64,000 bases of DNA from Deroplatys truncata (GCA_030765065.1 CM060978.1:58742421-58806420), one strand, 5' to 3'. Positions 12,175 through 25,118 are shown, counted from the first letter of the stretch. Translations and numbers: made by a program. The notes: generated from the sequence alone by a model not told the origin.

Positions 12175-12736
12175 TATTACTACTGTTAATATACAAATTC
12201 GTAAATGCAAATAATGCAAATGCAATTTACAAAAAAAAAGAAAAAAAAAACGGTATAAATGCTTCTTCGCGAATACTAATTTCCAAACACCAAGAGTAAG
12301 AATTCAATTTGGAAGCTTACAAAAAGATTATGAATAATTTAGAAACGCCGTAACATTACTCTTGAAATTGCGCCAAAATCTAGCCGTCACGAAGGAAGCA
12401 CCAAATCTCCGACAGACTGTCTGCTCGATCCCTGTACAAAGACTGCCGATGCATTCTGCCCAGGAGTTGCTGCTGTTGGCCTCGAGCTCGCTGGCGCTTC
12501 AGTTAGACAGCTTAGCCAATCGTAGCCCTGGACGACCATAGTACCGTGCAACCACAAGCTACGTCATGAATAACGACGTCTTTCTCGAGGTATCACGTTG
12601 TTACTTGTTGATCTCGATGAATTATGTCATCATACTAGAAGCATTGTGCCGTTCATGAGCTGGTTGCATCTGCCACGACCAGAAAAGTGGGGGAGAAAAC
12701 GGTGCCAAAAATATTATATATGTATATATAATTTTT
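12175..12736. other. Unassigned sequence
   Basis: No repeat of the window's families and no convincing exon. It includes an A-rich run (about 12228-12250) and a short GC-richer patch (12380-12600) of unknown nature. Confidence 0.4.
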
Positions 12737-13620
12737 ACTTTCTCTATTACGTATAGTAAGTAGAGGAAGTATTGTATTGCACCCAAAAATTCGATACCGA
12801 GATTTCACCGGAGATACATGTTTTGAGACCCCTGAATCCAAAAAAAAGCATTTTTGGAAACATGTCCGTGTGTGTGTGTGCCTGTGAACAGCATGACTCA
12901 GAAACGAATAGTCGGATAAAAACCAAACTTGGTATTTAGGTTCAGTATCTTCCAGAGATGCGACACGAAGGTTTTCAAGAAAATCCCCCACCCCAGACTA
13001 CCCTTTACATGGAACATTTTTCGAAAATTTTAATTTTCTCAAAAATGGCTCTAACAATTTTGATTAAAATATTATATGTTTAAGATATTTTCATCACAAA
13101 TGAAATGTATATCTCGAATTTTCTGAGAATGTCTCCAAAAGTATTCTTCATTGAGAATGACTTTTGCATAACTGGTAAACCATAAGAGATAGACAAACCT
13201 TTACTACACAAAAATGTAGATCGTGTTAAAATACACAATTTATATCATATACATTTTTTTTGTTGAGTGAACCATTTTCGAGATATTGCTTGTTATTCCC
13301 TTAAATTTTTCAATAATTTTCTCAAATGGGAATTCGTTATTCATTTTTTTGTCTTGGATATGCAAAGAGTTATAATCTGTGGCAAAGGGAATGGTGCTGT
13401 ACCTAGCAACTAGCTATTAAGAGATATGTATGTGCTTAAAGGCTACTGTTTTTCTATATTGCCCTTGTAAATATATTTCCCCTACATCTACAAGAAAATT
13501 AGCAATAAGATAGAGTTTGCAAATGTTTATCTCGATTAACATGAACTAGATGGAGAGTAAGCGTTTGTAAAAATAGTTTGTACAAGAGTAGAGAAAGTTA
13601 TGTGAGTGTAACACATCAGA
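12737..13620 (+). mobile_element. HINE-like (DINE-1-type) non-autonomous element, full length
   Basis: Begins ACTTTCTCTATTACGTATAG directly after a T-run and ends with AGTAGAGAAAGT, then an ATGTG...CACAT hairpin and CAGA before another T-run. The first and last parts form subterminal inverted repeats (ACTTTCTCTACT). A GT run lies about 135 bp from the 5' end. Length is 884 bp, like the other complete copies (821-921 bp). Subterminal inverted repeats, a 5' microsatellite, a 3' stem-loop and insertion between Ts are the features reported for DINE-1/HINE Helentrons; the class assignment is inference from this. No protein is encoded. The open frame antisense to the 5' third is a by-product of the CA run. 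Confidence 0.75.
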
Positions 13621-13844
13621 TTTTTTTTATGTCCTGTACATGCAAAGAGAATGGAATGCGCCACATAGCAACCAGCTCTTAAAATATTTGACTATCGCTT
13701 AAAGCCTACCAATTCCCCTTGCATCTACAAGAAAATTAGCAATAAGATTAACATCTCGATTAACATGAAGCATATGGAGTACAATCGTTTGTAAAAATAG
13801 TTTGTTCAAGAGTAGAGAAGGTCATGTGAGTGTAACACATCAGA
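13621..13844 (+). mobile_element. Extra HINE-like 3' tail
   Basis: A 224-bp second copy of the HINE 3' end (ATGTCCTGTACATGC ... AGTAGAGAAGGTCATGTGAG ... CAGATTTT) directly follows the T-run of the copy at 12737. No matching 5' part precedes 12737, so this is either the remainder of a 5'-truncated host copy or a tail picked up by end bypass. Confidence 0.75.
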
Positions 13845-15658
13845 TTTTTTTTTAAATTTAATATCGATTATGATGGAGTTTATTAATTATAGCGGAGTTT
13901 CTTCCTGTCTTCTGGTCTGATGGTGAAAGCTTAAAACATTAACAAACATGAATCTCCCCCGATCCAGCAGATATTCAAACTACTCTGTATTCACTCTTAG
14001 GTTGATACGTGTCAAAACAAACTCCAGGTGACCAGTGCATCGCTATAATGTATCCTTCCGCCATTCGAACTAGAAATACTAGCACACTTTCAGACCATGC
14101 GGCCAGTACAAGCGGCACGTAGTGCAAAAAGGAACAGAGTCCTTATTTCGACAACTGAAACGGCGACTAGCATATTCTGTTAAGGGTTAAAGATGATAAG
14201 ATTGACACCGGTGAACTCAGAAGTTAATTTCACCATTTCTTTAGCGGAAAGTGTTGGACATTTCTCACATAACTTATAATAAAGATTCAACAGTATTGTT
14301 TTTTCACCGTTAGTCAATGGTTTACGCGGCTAATGCTTTACGCGGCTAATGCTTTACGTAATTAGACGAAAACACAAGAACAAATTCATTGTCCTGCATG
14401 ATACCACAAACAACTGCTGATTTCTGGCTATAAACAATATTCTGCGCCTACTCGGATGTCAGGTGGCTCATACGAATTGCATCATGGGATTTGTAACGCT
14501 GTTTTACGGTATAAATCAGCATTAAATATAACCTTAAGTATTTGTATAGAATATTATACTATTTAAGGATAAATTCATTCTAAAATTAGAATGGGAGTAT
14601 TAGCATGGGACTACTTTACTGCTCGCATTGCTACCGTGTTGCACCACGGTGCACTGACCACGAGGGTTTGTTTTGCCGCGGATTAACCTAAGAGTGAATA
14701 TAGTGTAGACGTAATTCAGCTCTGCATATATCGCAGCAAATTTGGCACGGTTCTTTAGTGTTTGTCAATTGGAAAACTAAAATTCTATCCCAGTCAAAGC
14801 AGCATGGGGTGGTGACATCAAATGTTAGTTAGACAACAAGTATTGGCAAGATCTTTTGCACATAGCTGTACAATGTCAAAAAGAGAAAACACCTTAGTAA
14901 ACTGAGGAGACTTTCAGAAATAAATAAGCTGTAAGTGACGTCAGGGCCCAATAAATAAATACATACACGAAGGACCAAAAACAACAGAATAAACGCCAAG
15001 GTATTAGACTACGTATCCACGTTGGGATGAGAATACAAAAATTAAGGAAATGTAAAATAAAATGAGATTTAGAAGAAAATACTCAAAAAGCACACTTAAT
15101 ACTACTTAAAACTCTTGAGCATAGTATCAAAAACGTGAAATACGAGACAAGGAAAACAAAAAACAAAAGACAGGCGTTCTAACGCCACGCCGCAGCGCCT
15201 TGCCGGATATGAAGCTTAAGAAACATGGAGAAAGTTTATCTTTAAGCGCTGCCAACTTCTTAAAGCTAACAATCTGTAGCAAGCAACGGGGGGGGGGGGG
15301 GGGTTGGAGAGACTCTTCACTGCCGAAACTTCTGTGTCGACTAAAGTACATAGATAGAGAGAACACAAGCGAGAAAAAATGTCCCTGCAGACCCTAGGGA
15401 GCGCGTCGATTTAATATACTAGGGCTAGGGCGTGTTTTAAAGCGATGTCATGCTACAAATTTTGTTACATGAATGTTTAATATCGAATTACAACGTAACT
15501 CACCGCCATTGTATCGATCCTGGAAAATTTTATTGTCTTCATCCATACACATCTCTATACGGAGAAGGAATTTCTCGTCATTCCTTCGTTTTTTATTTGG
15601 TCAGGGTAGGAGCATTGTTTTCGGAGCAGAAGACCTAGCCACGAGACAGCTTCCTATA
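13845..15658. other. Unassigned sequence with small simple repeats
   Basis: Mostly single-copy-looking AT-rich DNA. I see a 16-bp unit (TTTACGCGGCTAATGC) repeated about 2.3 times at 14321-14357 and a run of 16 G at 15288-15303. No supported gene; the open frames at 15127-15638 lack domains and a coding signature. Confidence 0.5.
15288..15303 (+). repeat. Poly-G tract, 16 G
   Basis: Sixteen consecutive G, able in principle to form a G-quadruplex. Runs like this are also common sites of sequencing length error. Confidence 0.95.
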
Positions 15659-15898
15659 ACAGTAAAACTTCGCTTAACCGAAATGCACGTAACTGATCCA
15701 GTATAACCAAACCGGCGGAGGAAAAATATCTGATGTTTTACACTTACCTACATGACTATTTCTATAAGGGGTATACAATTTATTTTTACGAAACCTTATT
15801 TTCCAATCTGCTTGTATTCCACCAAAACTTCGATACCGAGATTTCACCGGAATACATGTTTTGGGACCCCCCTAATACAAAAATGCGTTTTAAAATAC
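15659..15898 (+). mobile_element. Fragment mix: pogo/Tigger-like end and HINE-like 5' piece
   Basis: CAGTAAAACTTCGCTTAACC at about 15659 resembles terminal repeats of pogo/Tigger DNA transposons, but no partner end is found. About 15815-15882 is a short plus-oriented piece of the HINE 5' region (TTCGATACCGAGATTTCACC). Both are remnants. Confidence 0.4.
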
Positions 15899-16577
15899 CT
15901 GATGTGTTACACTCACCTGACTTTCTCTATTCTTGTACAAAATATTTTTACAAACGCCTATTCTCCATATGCTTCATGCTAATCGATATATCGAGATGTT
16001 AATCTTATTGCTAATTTTCTTGTAGATGCAAGGGGAATTGCTAGGCTTTAAGCGATAGTCAAATATTTTAAGAGTTGGTTGCTATGTAGAGTATTCCATT
16101 CTCTTTGCATGTCCAGGACAAAAAAAATGAATAACGAATTCCCATTTGAGAAAAAGTATAAGTATTGGAAAATTTAAGGGAATAACAAGCATATCTCGAA
16201 AATGGTTCACCCACCAAAAAAAAATGTATATGACATAAATTGTGTATTTTAACGCGATCTACATTTTTTGCGCAGTAACATTTTCTCTATCTCTTATGGT
16301 TTATCAGTTATGCAAAAGTCGTTCACAATGAAGAATACTTTTGGAGACATTCCCAGGAAATTCGGGATATACATTTCATTTATCAGGAAAATATCTTAAA
16401 CATATGATATTTTAATCAAAATCGTAGAGCCATTTTTGATAAAATTAATTTCGTAAAGGTTAATCTGGTGTGAGGGATTTTCTTGAAAACCTTCGTGTCG
16501 CATCTCTGGAAGATACTGAACCTAAACACCAAGTTTGGTGTTTATCCGACTGTTAGTTTCTGAGTTTGCTGTTCACA

Positions 16578-16629
<52 letters not shown>

Positions 16630-16755
16630 CATGTTTCCAAAAATGGTTTTTTTGGATTCAGGGGTCTCAAAACATATATTTGCGGTTAAATCTCGGTATC
16701 GAATTTTTGGGTGGAATGCAATACTTCCCCTACTTACTATATGTAGTGAGAAAGT
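15899..16755 (-). mobile_element. HINE-like element, full length, minus orientation
   Basis: Runs from CTGATGTGTTACACTCACCTGACTT (reverse of the 3' end) to GTAGTGAGAAAGT (reverse of the 5' end), 857 bp. The (AC)n tract at about 16578-16626 is its microsatellite slot, here unusually long. Subterminal inverted repeats and the hairpin are present with minor changes. Confidence 0.75.
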
Positions 16756-17700
16756 AACAAAAGTCGATAAATACCAAAATTAGCATTTAGATTCAATATC
16801 TTCCAGAGATTCGACACGAACATTTTCAAGAAAATCCGGCCACAACAAACTGCGTTTAATTTGGAAGGTTTTTCGAAATTTCTTATTTTCTAAAAATTTG
16901 TTGTAAGGATTTTGATTAAAATACATGTATTGAAGATATTTCCATTATAAATAAAATAGATATCTTGAATTATCCGTGTATAGCCTGTGAAGTTCAATTA
17001 ATTTAGAAGAAATTATGTATAATCTTATGTAACTGGTAGATGTTAAGCAATAGAGGAAAATATAATGCACAAAGAATGTAGATCTCGCTACATAAAAGAC
17101 ACAATTTATTTCAAATAAATTTTTTATAGCAGCAGTCATTTCCGAGATTTGTTCAATACTTTTCCATTCAAGTCCCACGATGTTTTTCACGATTGCATGG
17201 AAAACAGTATGCAATTTAAAGGCCAGCATACAGTGGACCATTGAAGTTGAGACTGTACAATATTTCCAAAACTAAGAAACTTGTGATGGTCATTTTAGGG
17301 TCAATTCAATTTGAGCCTAATTGTAGGTTCCCTTTAAAAAAATAAATTGACTCTAAAATTACTATCACAAAGTCCTCCAAACATAACATAACTAATGGCA
17401 TTTACTTTCCCCCATAATATCAAGTAACGTTTATTACAGAGACTTCTTTCTACAAGCTTAGTTTTGGAGATGTTGTGCAGTCTCAACTTAAATGGTCCAC
17501 TCTGTATATAGTGTTCAGTTCTTGAAAATTTGACTATCGCTGTTGCCTTTGTATCCTAACGAAATGTGTAACGTAGCTGTTTCTGCAAAGGTTTATTTGG
17601 ATTAAAATGAAATAGATAGAAAAATATGCTTTAGTAAGAATAGATTGTATACCAACTAATAAACAATAGCGGGTAGAGAAAGTCATGTGAATGTACCTAT
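16756..17700 (+). mobile_element. Old diverged HINE-like copy
   Basis: Starts inside the 5' third (AAAGTCGATAAATACC...CTTCCAGAGATTCGACACG), has body segments such as GATTTTGATTAAAATAC, and ends GGGTAGAGAAAGTCATGTGAATG near 17693. The tail belongs to an older subfamily (GGCCAGCATA...TTTGTATCCTAACGAAATGTG). Its head abuts the 5' end of the minus copy at 16755. Confidence 0.6.
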
Positions 17701-18423
17701 TTCTGTACGTGTTTACTATTTGATAAATTCCTAAAACATAAAACTAAGATTAATCTAACAAGTCTATTAGCCAAATAAATTACATCGTATTAGTTAATTC
17801 TCTCTATTAAGCTCTGAAATCGTTTAACATACACCGGTGAGAGCTACTGAGGCAACATGAATCTAGGTGAGTCTTGGAATTATTACCCGCCCCCAATGGG
17901 TCCCTCATAAAGGATGCAAATGCAGCGCTGTAGGGAAATAGCCCCGGCCTAGTTTCGAGAATGGCAGCGTTTGGGCCGATCCATTGTCACATCTGTTACG
18001 CATGAATGGTAGCACGCAGTTATATAATATATCGAGATATATCGAGGTTTCGTTTCGACCAAGGAAAAAGGCAATACGCATAGAATATGGATGAGGCTCT
18101 CCCTATACAGAAATTTAGCATAGGTAAAGTGTATCCCTTGAAAGATGGAAATCTCTGGTTGAAATGTTTATGTAATGTTTAATATTATCCTAATGCAGCA
18201 CTCATATCTGGTTCTCAAAGTAGGGAGCTGTAAATCTCTTACATAAACGTGTGAATCATTTGCTAACAATAATTTGAGAGAAATAATGCTCAATGTAGTT
18301 AACAAAACATTCCGTCTACTTCTTGTTAATCGAGATAAATTTTCATTACACATTTCATAGTAGATAGAATACAATTGGCTTAAGTGATTTTTAAAAAGAG
18401 TTTCCTAAATGATGAGTGAAATA
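17701..18423. other. Unassigned sequence
   Basis: Nothing recognised: no repeat from this window and no exon-like frame. Confidence 0.4.
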
Positions 18424-19400
18424 TGAGGCAGTATATTTAACACTTAAATAATTTCAGTCAAATTATATAATATATAAATTCAATAACAGCCCACCTTAAA
18501 GCAATATGTGTATGTAAAAAGATATAAAAAGTGTATATTACAGTCATTGTATATGTTTATATTATTGTATACATGTGTAATAACGTTATGTGAATGTATT
18601 ACGTAATTTAATAATGTAGGAGCTCTGAGAAAAATAGGTTAAAAATTGCTAACAATGAGGTAACATTGAAGTAACCTTGAGGCAATAATGAATTAGTAAG
18701 TCTAAATGCTACTGGTAATTCTTGGAGCAACAATAATGTAATTTTTGTAACAGTTTATAAAAGAGCCAATCAACAACCAGAAAAGGCTTTAGTTAAATGA
18801 AGTTATTCTATTGGACTAGCATTAGCCAATCAGAAACTAAAATGGAGCAAAATTTAAAAACTAAGAAGTCAGTTGCTTGTAGACAGCGTTCCTAACCGGA
18901 CGCGAGATGCGTCCTCGAGAAGTTTAATACGTATTCGTGTGAGACAAAAATAGTTTACGTGTTAAAAAGTGCGAGAAATTATTAAAAAAATCTCACAGCT
19001 CTCTATATCAGTGAAGTGTTATTTAAATTGTTTCGAAGATTAATAAATGTAGTGAAGTAAAAAATTATAACTGTGTAAGCCTAAATTCTTCAGTCGCATG
19101 ACGCGTTGCAATGAAATGCATGTCTAACAATAATACTGACACAGCCGAGGCAAACATAAATATATAATATTTAAAGAAACAATCAAATTACAAAGTTAAT
19201 ATTTTTAAATTTTTGGGGCGAAGGCTACCGGGTATCATACATGCGGTTGCAACTACTTCAAGTTCGGATCCCCAACAGTTGAACTACAATACAACTCCTA
19301 CTTCAAATTGGTTTTCCATACGCAAAGCAACAACCTACTTCAAATTGGCTCCCAAAAGGTGGGGCAAATAACAACGTAAAAATAACAATACAACAAAGTA
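18424..19400 (+). mobile_element. LTR-like element A1 (outer end TGAGGCAG) with leader
   Basis: The outer end is TGAGGCAGTATATTTAACAC. Then come an AT-rich region, three CCAAT-type boxes (CCAATC at about 18776, ATTGG at about 18811, CCAATC at about 18826), AATAAA-type signals (ATTAATAAATG, about 19041), ACAGCCGAGGCAAACATAAA, and TTGGGGCGAAGGCTACCGGG (about 19214). A leader follows with degenerate repeats such as CAAATTGGCTCCCAAAAGGT. The promoter boxes, poly(A)-type signals and primer-binding-site-like leader suggest an LTR retrotransposon end; no gag/pol follows. A solo LTR would normally lack the leader, so this is a truncated element. Confidence 0.6.
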
Positions 19401-19605
19401 ACGCCTTTATCAAACATGCATTCACGGGGAAATATATAGACTTTTTGGATTGAATGTGTAGTTCCTTTACTTGTTATGCATAAATAGCAGAGATAATAAA
19501 TATTTCGTTACTTGCCACCTGCAAAAAGGTATACATGGGTAATGGTTAACGCGACAAAAAATGTTATTTTACATAAATTGTGAGCTTTAACGAAACATAA
19601 TTTTT

Positions 19606-20446
19606 ACTTCCTCTACTACGTATAGTAAGTAGGGGAAGTATTGTATTCCACCCAAAAATTCGATACCGAGATTTCACCGGAAATACGTGTTTTGAGACTC
19701 ACTGAATCCAAAAAAAGCATTTTTGGAAACATGTCCGTGTGTCTGTGGGTCTGTGAACAGCATAACTCAGAAACGAACAGTCGTATAAACACCAAACTTG
19801 GTATTTAGGTACAGTATCTTCCAGAGATGCGAAACAATGGTTTTCAAGAAAATTCCCCCACCCCAGACTACCCTTTACATGGAACATTTTTCGAAAATTT
19901 TAATTTTCTCAAAAATAGCTCTAACGATTTTGATTAAAATATCATATTTTTAAGATATTGTCATGAGAAATGAAATGTATATCTCGAATTTTCTGGGAAT
20001 GTCTCCAAAAGTATTCTTCATTGTGAACGACTTTTGCATAACTGGTAAACCATAAGAGATAGACAAAATTTTACTACACAAAAAATGTAGATCGCGTTAA
20101 AATACACAATTTATGTCATACGCATTTGTTTTGTTGAGTGAACCGTTTTCGAGATATTGCTTGTTATTCCCTTAAATTTTCCAATACTTATACTTTTTCT
20201 CAAATTCGTTATTCATTTTTTTATGTCCTGGACAAGCAAAGAGAATGGAATGCGCCACATAGCAACCAGCGTTAAAATATTTGACTATCGCTTAAAACCT
20301 AGCATATTCCCCTTGCATCTACATGAAAATTACCAATAAGATTGGCATCTCGATATCTCGATTAACATGAAGCATATGGAGAATAAGCGTTTGTAAAAAT
20401 AGTTTGTACAAGAGTAGAGAAAGTCATGTGAGTGTAACAGATCAGA
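19606..20446 (+). mobile_element. HINE-like element, full length
   Basis: Begins ACTTCCTCTACTACGTATAG after T5 and ends AACAGATCAGA, 841 bp. The microsatellite is reduced to GTGTGTCTGTGGGTC. It is followed end to end by the next copy, whose first base lies in this copy's terminal T-run. Confidence 0.8.
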
Positions 20447-20451
20447 TTTTT

Positions 20452-20587
20452 ACTTTCTCTACTACGTATAGTAAGTAGGGGAAGTATTGCATTCCACCCA
20501 AAAATTCGATACCGAGATTTCACCGGAAATACATTTTTGAGACCTCCTGAATCCAAAAAAAGAATTTTTGAAAACATGTCCGTGTGT

Positions 20588-20621
<34 letters not shown>

Positions 20622-21330
20622 CTGTGTGTGTGTGTCTGTAAACAGCATAACTCAAAAACGAACAGTCGGATAAGCACCAAACTTTATATTTAGGTTCAGT
20701 ATCCTCCAGAGATGCGACACGAAGGTTTTCAAGAAAATCCTCTCACCCCAGACTACCCTTTACATGGAAGATTTTTCGAAAATTTTAATTTTCTCAAAAA
20801 TGGCTCTAACGATTTTGATGAAAATGTCATATGTTTAAGATAATGTCATGAGAACTGAAATGTATATTTCGAATTTTCTGGGAATGTCTCCAAAAGTATT
20901 CTTCATTGTGAACGACTTTTGCATAACTGGTAAACCATAAGAGATAGACAAAATTGACTACACAAAAAATGTAGATGGCGTTAAAATACACAACTTCTGT
21001 CATATACATTTCTTTTGTTGAGTGAACCGTTTTCGAGATATTGCTTGTTATTTCCTTAAATTTTCTAATACTTATACTTTTTCTCGAATTCGTTATTCAT
21101 TGTTTTATGTCCTGGACATGCAAAGAGAATGGAATGCGCCACATAGCAACCAGCGTTAAAATATTTGACTATCGCTTAAAAGCTACCATATTCCCCTTGC
21201 ATCTACATGAAAATTAGCAATAAGTTTGACATCTCGATATCATGATTAACATGAAGCATATGGAGAATAGGCGTTTGTAATAATAGATTGTACAAGAGTA
21301 GAGAAGGTCATGTGAGTGTAACACATCAGA
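20452..21330 (+). mobile_element. HINE-like element, full length, end-to-end with previous
   Basis: Begins ACTTTCTCTACTACGTATAG and ends ACACATCAGA, 879 bp. The GT/TCTG microsatellite is at about 20582-20640. The head-to-tail junction (CAGATTTTTACTTTC) is what a T-run insertion into the end of the previous copy would leave. Confidence 0.8.
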
Positions 21331-21870
21331 TTTTTTGTATAGTAAGGTTTTCTCTATCTCTTACGTTTTATCAGTTATACAAAAATAATTCAGATGAAGA
21401 AGACTTCAGAGGCTATTACCAGAAAACTCGATGTATACATTTCATTTGTCATTAAAAAAATCTTAAATATATGGTATTTTAATCAAAATCGTTAGAGCCG
21501 ATTTTTACAAACCCAAAATTGCCGAAAAATTATCCATGCATAGGGTAGTTTTGTGTGACTTAAATACCCAGTTCGGTTCTTAACCGACTTTTCGTTTTTG
21601 AGTTATGCTGTAGACAGACACATGGAGTTTTTTTCTAAAAAATTTTTTTATGTCTTTTCTGGTGACACCCCGACATTGAATTTTTCGGTGGTATATAACT
21701 CCCTTGCTTACTACAAGTATTAGAGAAGGTAAAAATAAATAGCGACATACTACTTGAAAAGTATTAGTATTTGAAAATTCAAATGGCAAAAAAATATCTC
21801 GGAAATGATTAGCGCAAAAAAGGATTTCTTTTAGATAAATTATGTGTACTTTGTCGCGGTAACTTTCGTG
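21331..21870 (-). mobile_element. Old diverged HINE-like fragments
   Basis: About 21338-21745 is a minus-oriented, 3'-truncated copy (TTTTAATCAAAATCGTTAGAGCC; ends GTATTAGAGAAGGTAAAAA). About 21746-21870 resembles a plus-oriented middle segment (ATCTCGGAAATGATTAG). Both are heavily mutated. Confidence 0.55.
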
Positions 21871-22640
21871 TTATCTTATTTGCTGAGCGCCTGTTATTGT
21901 TTTACTATTTTTCAATTTTGGGTTCTTTGTCCTCCGGCTAGCTATTATTACCCAGTCGAGCAAATCTCTTAAACGGAAAGGAGTTGTTACTAAAAGATAA
22001 CACTGATAAAAGAATTTGTTTTTACGCTTTTATTGCCGTCACACTTCATTCATTTCACATATTTACTCTTGATACACGCCCGACTGAAACTGTTATATTT
22101 TCGAATGTAACTATGGTCACTTATTTGCCGCACATTATTAACTCGCGTATTTCACATTTTGTAACTAACTTTTCGACGCGAGAGATTCTGTAGAATTGCG
22201 CGACGTATAACTCGTGAATGATTCTCTTAAACTGTGCGTTACTTGTCTCCAGCTTCAGCATTTATACTCCCTCACCCCGATATGCCTAAACATTATAACA
22301 GAGCTGCTATTAGTTAATAAATCGCGCCAACATTAGCGTCTATTTTTTTATCCAATCCAAATTACGAACACATATGCTCTAGGAAAAATATTCCCTCCAT
22401 TTCTAAAGAAAAGCGCGATTCTCTGACGTCATTTGTTTGTCTCTTATAATAGATAAACAACTCACCACCTCGCTCATTGTTATCCGCTCCTATTGTCAGT
22501 TTCAGTGAGGCCGTGTAAACTTATTTCATAACAATGCTTATAATTAACAAACATCTCCAATCAATGTCATACAATAATGTTAATTTATACTACAATCACT
22601 CTGGCATTCACAGTGTTGTGATATAAAATACTGCCTCAAC
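21871..22640. other. Unassigned sequence
   Basis: No repeat family or coding signature recognised. An open frame at 21984-22193 has no known domain. Confidence 0.4.
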
Positions 22641-23070
22641 TTTAACGAGATCCAAATAATTTGTTCATTTCCTACGGTTCACCAATTATATAAAAGTAAT
22701 TCATAATGAAGTGGACTTCACAAGGTAATCGTAAAAAATCCAAGATGTACGTACATTATATTTGTCAAGCAAATATCTTAAACATATGATATTTTAATCA
22801 AAATCGTTATCGGCATTTTTGAGAAAATAAAAAACAAGGAAAGATTTTCTGTAAAAGGTAGTTTTGGGTACGGATTTTCTTCGAGAGCATTCTTGAACAA
22901 CAGTGAACGTAATATTAATTTAGTGTTTAACCCACTTTTCGCTTTTGAGCCTGTGTTCACATACTGACACATAAGGACATTTTTCTAAAACATTTACTTC
23001 CGGTGAAATATAGGTAACGAATTTTTGGGTGGAATGCAATTATACTCCCTCTAGCTTATTATTGCTGCTA
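22641..23070 (-). mobile_element. Old diverged HINE-like fragment
   Basis: Minus-oriented body (CATATGATATTTTAATCAAA; TTTTTGGGTGGAATGCAA near the 5' end). The 3' part is missing. Confidence 0.55.
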
Positions 23071-23277
23071 GTTTCTACAAGTTTTCGATACCACATTATG
23101 GAATCGTATTCAGACACAATATGCGCACCTTCGTCATGTCGAAATTCTCTTTGAATTTGTTTAACACACTCAAATTTACGTACGAAGCAAGGCATTGTGT
23201 TGTAGGTGGATTTGTAGTAAACATTTCAGCCATCTACGATTTTCATTTGTCATTATGTATTGGTTTAAATTCTTTTT

Positions 23278-24105
23278 ACTTTCTCTACTACGTATAGCAA
23301 GTAGCGGGTGTATTCTATTCCACCCAACAATTCGATACCGAGATTTCACCGGAAATACATGCTTTGAGATCTCCTGAATCCGAAAAAAGCATTTTGAGAA
23401 ACATTTCCGTGTGTCTGTGAACAGCATAAGTCAGAAACGAACAGTCAGATAAGCACCAAACTTGGCATTTAGGTTCAGTATCTTCCAGAGATGCGACACG
23501 AAGGTTTTCAAGAAAATTCCCTCCACCCCAGATTATCCTTTACATGGGACATTTTTAGAAAGTTTTAATTTTCTCAAAAATAGCTCTAAAGATTTTTATT
23601 AAAATACCACATGTTTAAGATATTTTCATGACAAATGAAATGTTTATCTTGATTTTTCTGGGAATGTCTCCAAAAGTATTCTTTATTGTGAACGACTTTT
23701 GCATAACTGGTAAACCATAAGAGATAGACAAGATTTTACTACACAAAAAATGTGGATCGTGTTAAAATACACAATTTATGTCATATACAATTGTTTTTGT
23801 TGAGTGAACCATTTTTGAGATATTGCTTGTTATTCCCTTAAATTTTCCAATACTTTTTCTTAAATGGGAATTCGTTCTTCATTTTTTGTATGTCCTGGAC
23901 ATGCAAAGAGAATGGGTACTCCACATAGCAACCAGCTCTTAAAATATTTGACTATCGCTTAAAGTCTAACATATTCCCCTTGCATCTACAAGAAAATTAG
24001 CAATAAGATTAACATCTCGATTAACATGAAGCATTAGGAGAATAAGCGTTTGTAAAATTAATTTGTACAAGAGTAGAGAAAGTCATGTGAGTGTAACACA
24101 TCAGA
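23278..24105 (+). mobile_element. HINE-like element, full length, microsatellite contracted
   Basis: Begins ACTTTCTCTACTACGTATAG after T5 and ends ACACATCAGA, 828 bp. The microsatellite slot holds only GTGTGTCTGTG (about 23410), one of the shortest in the window. Confidence 0.8.
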
Positions 24106-24590
24106 ATTTTTTTCAGAGAAGCGGGCATACCTCGACGCTAAGGAAATCAGTGTAAGAATTGGTAGGAAGGTGGACGGACGGCTGTTTGCGTCTGTGGCCG
24201 ATTGTTACGACGTATTTGCATTTATATTGGAGGCGCACTGCAAAACACTTGCTGCAAGATGGTGCCCACGCACAAGGGGCAAACCAGTCCCAATCTCCTT
24301 AGCCATATGCGACTTCATTTCTTTACTTGAGCTCTCCCAGATTGCAGTCTGATGTAGTTTAGTGTAGGAAATATTTACTCTACCAGAAGGAAAAATGTAT
24401 GTAGTGGGTTTTTGGCCACAAAACAGCTCGCAGAAATGCTCCAGCTCTGATGACAAACATTGTCCTTTATCAAATAATGCTGTGCACGCTCGGTAGGTTA
24501 ACAGGCAAAAGAATGTATAGTGAAAATGACCCACTGTCCCCCGCAGAGTCTACAAGTATGGATGTGACTGACTCCACACTCTAGCGTTTA
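24106..24590. other. Unassigned segment, possible degraded coding remnant
   Basis: GC content is somewhat higher than around it. There is an open frame of 109 codons on the minus strand (24205-24534) and a 60-codon plus frame (24170-24352). Neither shows a domain I recognise, and there are no clear splice sites. It could be a fragment of an unknown element. Confidence 0.3.
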
Positions 24591-25118
24591 TTAATGGGTA
24601 TACAAACTATACTTACTAAAGCTTATGTTTCTATTCACTTCATTTTAATCTAAATAAACCTTTGCAGATATAGCCACATTACACATTTTGTTATAGACAC
24701 AAAGAGATATTCAGATGTTTAAGAACTGAACGCTATATGCTGGCCTTAAACTTCCACACTGTTTCCATGCAATTGCGAGAAAAAACTGAATGTTGAAAGG
24801 ACTTTAAAGAATGACCAAGTAATGCGTAATTCGAACTATTAATAACTAATATTTGGGAAATGGCTGATGCCACAATAAAGTTATTTGAAATAAATTGTGT
24901 GTTTTAAAGAGATCTACATTTTTTGTGTAGTACGTTTTCTTCTATCGCCTAACGATTACTCGTTATACAAGATTATACAAAATTCCTTCCGAAAGAAGAG
25001 CACTTCAATGGCTACTCCCAGAACATACAAGATATGCATTTTATGTCATGTAAATATCATTTGTTAATAGTATTTTAATCAAAATCGTTATAGCCATCTC
25101 TTAGAAAATAAAACATTT
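24591..25118 (-). mobile_element. Old HINE-like copy, 3' part (interrupted)
   Basis: Minus-oriented old subfamily (CTTTGCAGATATAGCC, GCTGGCCTTAAACTTCC, AAAATAAAACATTTCGAAA). It stops at about 25118, where the LTR-like element begins, and resumes at 26079. Confidence 0.65.

Noticed and set aside
8473..12214. Several 100-230 codon plus frames in the pyrimidine-rich array
   Set aside because: Stop codons are rare in C/T-rich DNA. The translations are repetitive and overlap in several frames, as expected for non-coding repeats.
24205..24534. 109-codon minus frame as a host exon
   Set aside because: No domain recognised, no consensus splice sites at its edges, and a competing plus-strand frame; left as unassigned.
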